From the NCBI GenBank assembly GCA_937915335.1, contig CALDLZ010000077.1, forward strand, positions 1 through 15,392: a stretch of 15,392 bases of DNA, written 5' to 3'. Both the position numbers and the translations under genes were made by a program. Every line of letters begins with the position of its first letter. Position 1 is the stretch's first letter. Below the pieces are notes generated by a model. It was given only the letters and a program-made list of their open reading frames with translations, did not search any database and was not told the DNA's origin. Source of the DNA: an uncultured Faecalibacterium sp. (GTDB lineage: Bacteria; Bacillota; Clostridia; Oscillospirales; Ruminococcaceae). Below are positions 6,304 to 12,624 of the stretch, piece after piece.

Positions 6304-8910
6304 TCATCCCTCCTCCGTGTTGCAGGTGCAGCTCTGGGCCTGCAGGGCGTTCCAGGTCTCCTCGTTCACCGTTCCGGTCACCAGCAGGCCCGCCCGCTCC
6401 TGTGCCGCCTTCACGGCGGCGGTCTCATCCGGGCCAAAGCGGGAGTTCTCGGTCACATAGCTTTCGCCGCAATTCAGCATGGCCCGGCCATTGAGCCACT
6501 GCTCGATTTGCGCTACATCCGGCCCTGCACTGCCCTCGCGCATAGCACGGCCCGGGTAGGTATCGGCCTGTTCGGCATCCCGGTCAGGGTTGGGGGTGGC
6601 TGTGGCCAATTGCAGGCTCAGGGCCTCCACTGCCGTCCAGGTCTCCGCATCCGCAATGCCCGTCTCGGGCAGGTTGAGCAGGGCCTGGGCACTGCGGGTG
6701 GAAGCCGCCGTCTCGTCGGTGTATTGGTCGGACAGGGGCGGACTCTCCACGCTGTCGAAGTAGTAGGCAACGCGCTGTAAGAGAATGTTGTAATAGAGCA
6801 CCTCGCTGCCCGAGGAGCCCACCGTCAGCGGTTTGCCCGGGTAGGGCAGACGTTCCAGCGTGACAACCGGTCCGGACACCCGCAGGGCGCTTGCCTTGCC
6901 GTAGAGGGAATCCCAGGTCGAGCGGCCTACCACACCGTCCACCGTCAGCCCCGCAAAGCGCTGGTAGGCTCGCACCGCTGTCTCGGTGGCCGTGCCGAAG
7001 CTGCCATCGATGGAGACGGCCGGGATACTGCTCTCGTAGGCACTCATCAGGTAGAGGTAGAATTGCAGTTCCCGCACCGCCGTGCCGGTGCTGCCCCGGC
7101 GCAGAATGCCCGGGTACTCGCCGGGACGCAGGCTGGCCGTGAGCAGCTTGTTGGCGATATCGTTATAGACCTCGTAGAGCTTGTTCCAGGTGGCGCGGCC
7201 CACCACGCCGTCGCTGGTCAGGCCGAAGTAGCTCTGGAACCGGCGCACTGCCGCCGCTGTGCCTGAGCCGAACTGACCGTCCACCGTAAGGTTGTTCAGG
7301 CTGGGATACACCGTGCGGGCGATCTTGAGCCAGAACTGCACCAGCCGGACATTCTGCCCGCTGTCGCCCTGCCGCAGGGCTGTGCCCGGGTAGGCATTGG
7401 GGGTGCCGTTGTCGGACTGGATGCTGCGGAATTGGTCGTAGAGCTCTGTCCATGTGGTGCGGCCCACAATGCCGTCCACTTCCAGCCCGTATCTGCGCTG
7501 GAAGGCCCGGACGGCCGCTGCCGTGCCGCTGCCGTACACGCCATCCACGGTCACGGAGGGAATGCCGCTCTCATACTGGGCCAGGGTGTTGAGCCAGAAC
7601 TGCAGCTGTTCCACGGCGCTGCCGGTGGAGCCGGTGCGCAGGGTCGTGCCGCCCCAGGTGCCATCCGAGAGGGTGCCGCTGACTGTCTCGCCCTCGCTGG
7701 TCAGCTCGGCCAGATCCTTCACCGAGACGTAGATATAGCTGATCTTATACCAGGTCTGCCGCCCCACCACGCCGTCGGCGGTCAGGTTGAACTGCTTCTG
7801 GAATTTCTTCACGGTCTCAGTCATGTTGCTGCCAAAGATGCCGTCCACAGTCAGCAGGCCGAGGAAGGGGTAATCCTTGGTGATGCGGTTCAGCTGCCGC
7901 TGCAGGGTGAACACCGCCGTGCCCCGGTCACCCTGCCGGACAGGAGAGCCCGGATAGCTGCTGGGGATGGACTGGATGTTGTTGGTGCGGACGATCTCGA
8001 TATCGTTGCCGTAATAGTATTTGAGGATGCTCAAGGCATTGCGTCCCTGATTGGCCAGCGTGACCGTGCCCCACTGCTTGAGCCCCGGGCAGGTGACGGA
8101 TTTGCCGTCGCAGTATTCGGAGTAGTAGGGGTTCACGGTACCCGTCTTACGGATGTAGGTGTTGAAGATATCGTCTGTCAGCTTTACCATCACATCGAAC
8201 ACGGTGCGGCCATGGACGTAATACTGGTCGTAGCTGGTAGAGTTGGTGATGTTGAAGCTATACCCCTTGCTGGGGTACCACTCGGTGTAAATGCGGTTCA
8301 GCGCCAGCGAGATCTGGCAGTGGATGTTGGCTTTCAGCGCCTCGGTGGGCCAGGTGGGGTAAACCTCGCTGGAGGCCACGTTGGCGATATAGTCCCGGAA
8401 GGACACTGTCACGTTCTGGGCCGAGGCTGCTGGCCTGCCCAGATGGACCGTGATATTCTTCGGGATGATGACCCGGTCCAGCACCTGGGTACTGGTGCAG
8501 TCATCCTCGGGGGCCGGGCCGCTGCCGCCGTCCCCCGCAAACAAGGAATGGGTGGGGATGACCACTGGCGGGTCGGCGATATCCCGGCCCTCCTCAGTAG
8601 CGGGGATCATCTCGGGCTGGGCAATGGTGACCTGCCCGGCAAAGATCTGGATGCCCTGAATGCGGACGGTGCGGTAGCCCGGCTTGCTGGCCGTCAGGCT
8701 GCACACGGCGTAGGGCAGGGTCGTGGTGTTGCTCTCGTCCAGCGAGAGGGTGCAGGCGGGGGCGCTGATGGTCACATCGGCAGTATTGCCCTCGGCATCG
8801 GTGGTGCGGTGGGCGCTGAAGCCATCCCCCGTGATCACAAGGGTCACGCCCTCCACCGGGGCAGACTGCCGTGCCAGATAGGTCTGGATGCGCAGGATTC
8901 CAGTCGTCAT
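6304..8910 (-). CDS. SleC-like SpoIID-domain peptidoglycan lytic enzyme with six PG-binding repeats
   Basis: An 868-residue protein predicted to cut glycan strands. Residues 3-100 form a beta-rich carboxypeptidase-regulatory-like pre-domain (VEGVTLVITGDGF; SKPGYRTVRI). Residues 145-305 match the SpoIID/LytB lytic-transglycosylase fold: FRDYIANVASSEVYPTWPTE, with E182 at the position of the catalytic glutamate, ALKANIHCQISLALNR, NITNSTSYDQYYVHGR, and C267 and C274 before LKQWGT and ILKYYYG. Six peptidoglycan-binding modules start near residues 319, 420, 507, 599, 690 and 785, mostly with the pattern YPG..LR.GS.G..V..LQ, DG.FG..T..AV..FQ, LTVDGVVGR.TW; the last two are eroded. Pre-domain, SpoIID domain and PG-binding in this order recall clostridial SleC, which degrades spore cortex. 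There is no signal peptide. The start is set by AAAGGAG (8926-8920), 9 bases before the ATG. The role could be spore or vegetative wall. Confidence 0.85.
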   Translation of the reverse strand: MTTGILRIQTYLARQSAPVEGVTLVITGDGFSAHRTTDAEGNTADVTISAPACTLSLDESNTTTLPYAVCSLTASKPGYRTVRIQGIQIFAGQVTIAQPEMIPATEEGRDIADPPVVIPTHSLFAGDGGSGPAPEDDCTSTQVLDRVIIPKNITVHLGRPAASAQNVTVSFRDYIANVASSEVYPTWPTEALKANIHCQISLALNRIYTEWYPSKGYSFNITNSTSYDQYYVHGRTVFDVMVKLTDDIFNTYIRKTGTVNPYYSEYCDGKSVTCPGLKQWGTVTLANQGRNALSILKYYYGNDIEIVRTNNIQSIPSSYPGSPVRQGDRGTAVFTLQRQLNRITKDYPFLGLLTVDGIFGSNMTETVKKFQKQFNLTADGVVGRQTWYKISYIYVSVKDLAELTSEGETVSGTLSDGTWGGTTLRTGSTGSAVEQLQFWLNTLAQYESGIPSVTVDGVYGSGTAAAVRAFQRRYGLEVDGIVGRTTWTELYDQFRSIQSDNGTPNAYPGTALRQGDSGQNVRLVQFWLKIARTVYPSLNNLTVDGQFGSGTAAAVRRFQSYFGLTSDGVVGRATWNKLYEVYNDIANKLLTASLRPGEYPGILRRGSTGTAVRELQFYLYLMSAYESSIPAVSIDGSFGTATETAVRAYQRFAGLTVDGVVGRSTWDSLYGKASALRVSGPVVTLERLPYPGKPLTVGSSGSEVLYYNILLQRVAYYFDSVESPPLSDQYTDETAASTRSAQALLNLPETGIADAETWTAVEALSLQLATATPNPDRDAEQADTYPGRAMREGSAGPDVAQIEQWLNGRAMLNCGESYVTENSRFGPDETAAVKAAQERAGLLVTGTVNEETWNALQAQSCTCNTEEG

Positions 8911-8913
8911 ACG

Positions 8914-8968
8914 AAAAAACTCCTTTGCAGATAAGCTGATTTCACTTACAGCTTATTCTGCAAAGGAG
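8914..8968 (-). terminator. terminator hairpin whose 3' arm contains the next gene's Shine-Dalgarno
   Basis: Read on the minus strand, the arm 8968-8949 pairs with 8938-8920 over 19 bp with one bulged base and a 10-base loop, and is followed by six T (8919-8914). This has the form of an intrinsic terminator for the 64-residue gene that ends 16 bases earlier. The 3' arm ends in AAAGGAG, the only ribosome binding site for the SpoIID-domain gene whose ATG is at 8910, so in a read-through transcript that site is paired with CTCCTTT. Confidence 0.75.
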
Positions 8969-8984
8969 CAGAGAGTGCATTTCT

Positions 8985-9179
8985 TCAGTTGATGTAGCAG
9001 CGATCCTGCCCCACCAGCCAGTCCTCGCACAGGCGCTCGGCCTCTTCCACACTGCGGCTCACACAGCGGAACAGCGCCCCGTTCAGCGAGCAATAGGAGT
9101 AGCGGACCTTGGGCACACCGTTCGCATCCTTAAACTGTTCACAGCGTTCCTGCCCGGGCATCAGATAAAATGGTTCCAT
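8985..9179 (-). CDS. small cysteine-rich protein of unknown function
   Basis: A 64-residue protein starting MEPFYLMPGQERCEQ. The ATG at 9179 is chosen over longer readings because AAGGAGAG precedes it by about 9 bases, and the upstream residues look non-coding. It has five cysteines (C13, C30, C39, C51, C60), no signal peptide and no membrane segment. The pattern VRYSYCSLNGALFRCV then EEAERLCEDWL suggests a small beta-hairpin followed by a helix. I am reminded of the DUF3873-type small proteins but cannot confirm this. It lies 154 bases after the transporter gene and ends 16 bases before the terminator hairpin that leads into the SpoIID-domain gene. No function is assigned. Confidence 0.6.
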   Translation of the reverse strand: MEPFYLMPGQERCEQFKDANGVPKVRYSYCSLNGALFRCVSRSVEEAERLCEDWLVGQDRCYIN

Positions 9180-9333
9180 TGGCCGCTCTCTCCTTATTTT
9201 TGTGATTTTACGGCATTCCACGGCTCTGCCGCGCAACACCTCGCCTATTGTATCACCAACCGGCAGCAATGGCTATTCGCTGATTTCACAAAAAGCGGCC
9301 CGAAAATTCATCGAAGATGAGACTTGACACCCG

Positions 9334-10275
9334 TTATACGACCATGCACCACAGCGGCGTGGTGACCAGCGAGAGCACCGTGGAGATGGCCACGCACTTG
9401 CTGGCAAAGGCGGAATCACCGTTGTACTTTTCAGCCAGAACGGCAGTCACGCCGCCCATGGGCATGGCGGCCAGCACCACGGAAACACCGGTCACCAGGC
9501 TGTCCGCGCCGCAGAGCCGGCACCCCAGCAGTACAGCCGCCGGGATGAGCCCCAGCCGGAACAGGCAATAGAGAAAGCAGTCCTTATCCCAGAGCTTACC
9601 CATCTTACTGCTACCGATGATGGCACCGATCAAGATCATTGAAACGCCCATGTTGCAGTTGCTCAGGCTCTTGACGGTACGGCTCAGGAAATCGGGCAGG
9701 GCCAGCTGGCTTGCCATGAGCACCATGCCCACCACCACGGCCACGATGCAGGGGTGCTTGATGGTTTTGAGCAGCACGGCTTTGCGGCTGGCCCGCGTCT
9801 CCTCTTTGGAGGCGGGCTTTTCATCCTGTAAAAAGTAGCTCACGCCCACCGACCACATCGCCACACGCTGGGGGATAAGGTAGATGGAGCTGAGCAGCAG
9901 GCCGCTGCTGCCCCAGATGCCATCCACCAGCGCGCTGCCCAGGAACGCGCCGTTGGAGCAGACCGTGCCGTACTGGTAGACACTGCGCCGGGCAAAGGGC
10001 AGCCAGTTGTAGCCAAAGGCGCAGAGCAGGACGCAGCCGATCTGCAGCGCCATCGAGATGATGAGGATAGAGGCGCTGCTCTTCAGAACATCCCAGCTGA
10101 ACTCCACCAGAAACGACTGAATGATGTTCGCGGGCAGGATGACGTTGATGAGCAGGTCGGTCAGACACTTGCGTCCCTGCGCATTGATGATGCCCTTGCG
10201 GGCCAGAAAAAAGCCGATCAGAGTCAGCAGTGCCAGCTGCCCCTGCAGTGTCAGAAGACTTGAAATTTCAGCCAT
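9334..10275 (-). CDS. AEC-family membrane transporter
   Basis: A 313-residue inner-membrane protein of the auxin efflux carrier (AEC) family, whose bacterial members export or exchange small organic acids such as malate or related compounds; the substrate here cannot be told. The ATG at 10275 is chosen because CAGGAGGAATC precedes it. The sequence is almost entirely hydrophobic with about ten membrane spans. AEC-typical features include ILPANIIQSFLVEF in the first half, the hydrophilic loop SKEETRASRKAVLLKTIKHP between two five-span halves, SNCNMGVSMILIGAIIG, and the closing AMPMGGVTAVLAEKYNGDS with CVAISTVLSLVTTPLW. It follows the histidine kinase gene by 88 bases but has its own promoter-like sequence, so it may be a separate unit or be served by both. 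Confidence 0.88.
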   Translation of the reverse strand: MAEISSLLTLQGQLALLTLIGFFLARKGIINAQGRKCLTDLLINVILPANIIQSFLVEFSWDVLKSSASILIISMALQIGCVLLCAFGYNWLPFARRSVYQYGTVCSNGAFLGSALVDGIWGSSGLLLSSIYLIPQRVAMWSVGVSYFLQDEKPASKEETRASRKAVLLKTIKHPCIVAVVVGMVLMASQLALPDFLSRTVKSLSNCNMGVSMILIGAIIGSSKMGKLWDKDCFLYCLFRLGLIPAAVLLGCRLCGADSLVTGVSVVLAAMPMGGVTAVLAEKYNGDSAFASKCVAISTVLSLVTTPLWCMVV

Positions 10276-10318
10276 GATTCCTCCTGTGTTTTGCACCAAA
10301 AAACGATTTCTGGTTCAA

Positions 10319-10347
10319 AGTATAAGGAATCCGGAAGGGAAAAGCAA
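10319..10347 (-). promoter_or_regulatory. promoter of the AEC transporter gene
   Basis: On the minus strand TTGCTT (10347-10342) and TATACT (10324-10319) are separated by exactly 17 bases, 43 bases ahead of the start codon at 10275. No clear terminator lies between the kinase stop (10364) and this promoter, so read-through from upstream is also possible. Confidence 0.6.
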
Positions 10348-10363
10348 GAACCCCGGCAAATTT

Positions 10364-11602
10364 TCAGCCCAGCGGCAAGGTCACCACGGCCTTTGCCCCG
10401 TTGGGGGTGTTCTGGCTGAACACCGCCTTTCCGCCGTGAGCGGCGGCGATCTGCTCCACCACATGCAGCCCCAGGATATGGGGAGCATCCTCGGCGGGTT
10501 CTGCCGCCTGCAAGGCTTCCAGCACCTCGGGCGGGTAGCCCCGGCCGTTGTCTGTCACGGTCAGGATAAAGCTCCTGCCCACACGCGCTGTCTCCACCCG
10601 GATCTGCACCGGCAGGGTGTTATGCCGGACACTGTTGCCGAGCAGGTTTTCCAGCAGCCGTTCCAGCAGCGCCCTATCCACGGAAAGCTTTGCCTGCTCG
10701 GCCTCCAGGCTTTGGGTCAGGCTCAGGTCACACCGTTCGGCCAAGGGGCTCTCGCAGAACCGTGCCACCAGCTGGCGCATCAGCGGCCCGGCGGTCAGCT
10801 CTTCTTTCCTGAGCGGCTGGGCCCCGTATTGCAGCTTGCTGGTCAGGTTCAGGTCATCGATGAGGGTGCGGAGCTTTTCGCTCTGGGTGCGGATGCCGCC
10901 CGCCTTCTGCCGGGTATGTTCGGGCAGGGCAGTATCCTGTTCCAGCTGCTCGGCCCAGCCCAGGATCAGGGCCAGCGGCGTGCGCACATCATGGCTGACC
11001 CCGGCGATCCACTGGGTGCGGGCATTGTCCCGCCGGGCAAGGGCCAGCAACTCTTTGGCACCCTGCCAGCTGAGCAGGAAGCAGATCAGCACGATGAGCC
11101 CCAGCAGGCTCAGCAGGATGGGCACGACACTGCCCACCAGCCCCCGGACGATCTCCGGAGAGCTGTACGCGTTGTACCGCACGATGCGGTCCTTTTCTAC
11201 CCCCACCACAAACAGGCCTTGTTCAGCCGCCCAGCAGAACACCGGGTAGCCGTCCAGATACCAGCGGCTGAATCTTGCCACGTCTGAAGTAGTATAGTGG
11301 TGGTCGAGTTCCTGCGGCAGGGCGTAATTCCAGATCACATCGCCGTCATCATCCAGCACCATGGCCCAGACGTAGCCGTCCATCCACTCCTCAGGGGCGT
11401 GCTCGGGCCCGAAGGCAAGGCCTTCGTCCGTCTGTACCATGCTTTCCGCAATGTTTCCCACCGCGTACTCCCACTGGGGCCCCCGGCTGCTCTCCTGCCA
11501 GACCAGCCGTCCGATAAAGGCGATTCCCAACATCACCAGCAGCAGCACGATGCCCGTTGCTGCCAGCAGATACCGCCGGATGAGCCGTCCAAAGGTTTTC
11601 AT
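10364..11602 (-). CDS. sensor histidine kinase, probable antimicrobial-peptide sensor
   Basis: A 412-residue two-component sensor. Membrane spans lie at about 11-34 and 155-178 and enclose an extracytoplasmic domain of about 120 residues, rich in W, D and E (EEWMDGYVWAMVLDDDGDVI). No HAMP linker is apparent: the second span runs almost straight into the dimerisation helix with GVSH204-DVRTPL, the phosphorylated histidine. The catalytic domain shows ENLLGNSVRHN (N box, 318-328), DNGRGYPPE (351-359) and HILGLHVVEQIAAAHGG (G2). Its ATG overlaps the TGA of the response regulator (ATGA), so the two are made together. Since the divergent operon encodes a LanFEG-like exporter, I infer that it senses a lantibiotic or similar peptide, as CprK or LanK sensors do. 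Confidence 0.92.
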   Translation of the reverse strand: MKTFGRLIRRYLLAATGIVLLLVMLGIAFIGRLVWQESSRGPQWEYAVGNIAESMVQTDEGLAFGPEHAPEEWMDGYVWAMVLDDDGDVIWNYALPQELDHHYTTSDVARFSRWYLDGYPVFCWAAEQGLFVVGVEKDRIVRYNAYSSPEIVRGLVGSVVPILLSLLGLIVLICFLLSWQGAKELLALARRDNARTQWIAGVSHDVRTPLALILGWAEQLEQDTALPEHTRQKAGGIRTQSEKLRTLIDDLNLTSKLQYGAQPLRKEELTAGPLMRQLVARFCESPLAERCDLSLTQSLEAEQAKLSVDRALLERLLENLLGNSVRHNTLPVQIRVETARVGRSFILTVTDNGRGYPPEVLEALQAAEPAEDAPHILGLHVVEQIAAAHGGKAVFSQNTPNGAKAVVTLPLG

Positions 11603-12315
11603 CTTGCTTCCTCCCCAGCCAGCTTGTAGCCGATGCCCCTCACCGTGAGCAGAAAGCGGGGCCTGCCCGGCTCTTCCTCCAGCTTTTCACGCAGGTGGCG
11701 GATGTGCACGCCCAGGCTGTTCTCATAGCCGTAGTAATCCGCACCCCAGACCGTCGAACACAGGACATCATAGGTCACGATGTGTCCCCGGTTCTCGGCC
11801 AGCTTGCGCAGGAGAGCAAGCTCGGTGGCCGTCAAGGCGGCGGTGCCCTCCGGCCCGGTCACAAGGGCATCGTTCAGATCTACCCGGCGCTCCCCCAATT
11901 GCAGGGCGGTCAGCCGCTTTTTCGCCAGTTCCGCCCGGTAGGCCCGCTGTAAGATGTGCTGGACCCGCAGCAGCAGCTCCTGCATCAGAAAGGGCTTGGT
12001 CAGGTAATCATCCGCACCCAGCCCCAGCCCGAACAGCCGGTCGGCATCGGCATCCCGGGCCGAGAGGAAAAGGGCGGGCACATCAGCCTTTTCTCGCAGG
12101 GTGCGGAACAGCGTGAAGCCGTCGCCATCCGGCAGGTTGATGTCCAAAATCATCAGCTCCGGCTGGCGGGCCGCAAAGGCCGCCTTTGCCCGGGCACAGT
12201 CCCGTGCCGTGCGGATATTTTTGTAGCCTGCACTGCCCAGCTGTTCGCAGAGCAGATCCAGCAGATCAGGGTTATCATCGACGATCAGGATGCAGGTATC
12301 GTAAATTGTAGTCAT
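11599..12315 (-). CDS. OmpR/PhoB-family response regulator
   Basis: A 238-residue DNA-binding regulator. The receiver domain (1-120) has the acidic pair D13-D14, the phosphorylated D58 (LMILDINLPDGDG), S85 in FLSAR and K107 in LTKPF. Residues about 130-234 form a winged-helix domain of the OmpR type (ALTATELALLRKLAENRG; VWGADYYGYENSLGVHIRHL; LLTVRGIGYKL). AAAGGAC lies 8 bases before the ATG at 12315. It is the first gene of a pair with the kinase and is divergent from the ABC transporter operon, its most likely target. The 115-bp hairpin repeat ends 25 bases upstream of its start and is probably in its mRNA leader. Confidence 0.94.
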   Translation of the reverse strand: MTTIYDTCILIVDDNPDLLDLLCEQLGSAGYKNIRTARDCARAKAAFAARQPELMILDINLPDGDGFTLFRTLREKADVPALFLSARDADADRLFGLGLGADDYLTKPFLMQELLLRVQHILQRAYRAELAKKRLTALQLGERRVDLNDALVTGPEGTAALTATELALLRKLAENRGHIVTYDVLCSTVWGADYYGYENSLGVHIRHLREKLEEEPGRPRFLLTVRGIGYKLAGEEAR

Positions 12316-12339
12316 AGTTTTTGTCCTTTAGATTGCTCA

Positions 12340-12454
12340 CCCTCTCAGCCGCTTCGCGTCAGCTCCCCCAAAGGGGGAGCCTCTGGCGTTGCATGAACTG
12401 CCAAGGCCTCTCCCTTTGGGAGAGGTGGCATCACGCAAGTGATGACGGAGAGGG
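12340..12454. repeat. 115-bp three-hairpin intergenic repeat element (MITE/REP-like)
   Basis: The element is bounded by inverted ends CCCTCTC (12340-12346) and GAGAGGG (12448-12454). Inside are GCTCCCCC/GGGGGAGC with loop AAA (12362-12380), CCTCTCCC/GGGAGAGG with loop TTT (12407-12425), and CATCAC/GTGATG closed by the tetraloop GCAA (12429-12444), plus a short GCTTCGC turn near the left end. From memory, similar elements are scattered between genes of Faecalibacterium and relatives; this is the only copy in the window. No coding potential is apparent. The surrounding gap (12316-12624) also holds the regulator's and transporter's control sequences. Confidence 0.75.
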
Positions 12455-12482
12455 CGAGGCCGTTTTCCTATTTTCTGCACTT

Positions 12483-12508
12483 ACTATAACACACTTTTTT
12501 CGTCACAA
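12483..12508 (-). promoter_or_regulatory. weak candidate promoter for the regulator-kinase pair
   Basis: On the minus strand TATAGT (12488-12483) is a good -10 box. The nearest -35-like hexamer, TTGTGA (12508-12503), is only 14 bases away, so the -35 is uncertain. Initiation here would place the whole hairpin repeat in the mRNA leader. Confidence 0.3.
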
Positions 12509-12521
12509 GGGGAAACACTCG

Positions 12522-12549
12522 CAAATTTAAGCCCAAATTAAGCTTGACT
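12522..12549 (+). promoter_or_regulatory. 11-bp direct repeat plus TTGACT box ahead of the ABC transporter operon
   Basis: The segments CAAATTTAAGC (12522-12532) and CCAAATTAAGC (12533-12543) match at 9 of 11 positions in direct orientation with an 11-bp period, and TTGACT (12544-12549) follows at once. Paired direct repeats on one helix turn are the usual binding site of OmpR/PhoB-type regulators, such as the one encoded next door. A consensus -10 is not present 17 bases downstream, which fits a promoter needing an activator; TGTTAC at 12572-12577 is too distant. Confidence 0.45.
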
Positions 12550-12624
12550 TCCGGCTGGGTTAAGACGGGTGTGTTACCCTGTAAGCGTTCCCTGAACAAA
12601 CCATCGGAAAAGGAGCGTTCTGTT

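Noticed and set aside
7432..8934. 500-codon plus-strand open frame
   Set aside because: Antisense shadow of the SpoIID-domain gene caused by GC-rich third positions; it lacks recognisable domains, whereas the minus strand has clear repeats.
9247..9252. TACAAT -10-like box on the minus strand ahead of the 64-residue gene
   Set aside because: No -35 hexamer at 16-18 bases, and resemblance to sporulation sigma-factor sites is too loose to claim.
10121..11287. 388-codon plus-strand open frame
   Set aside because: Antisense to the histidine kinase and transporter, whose motifs are unmistakable.
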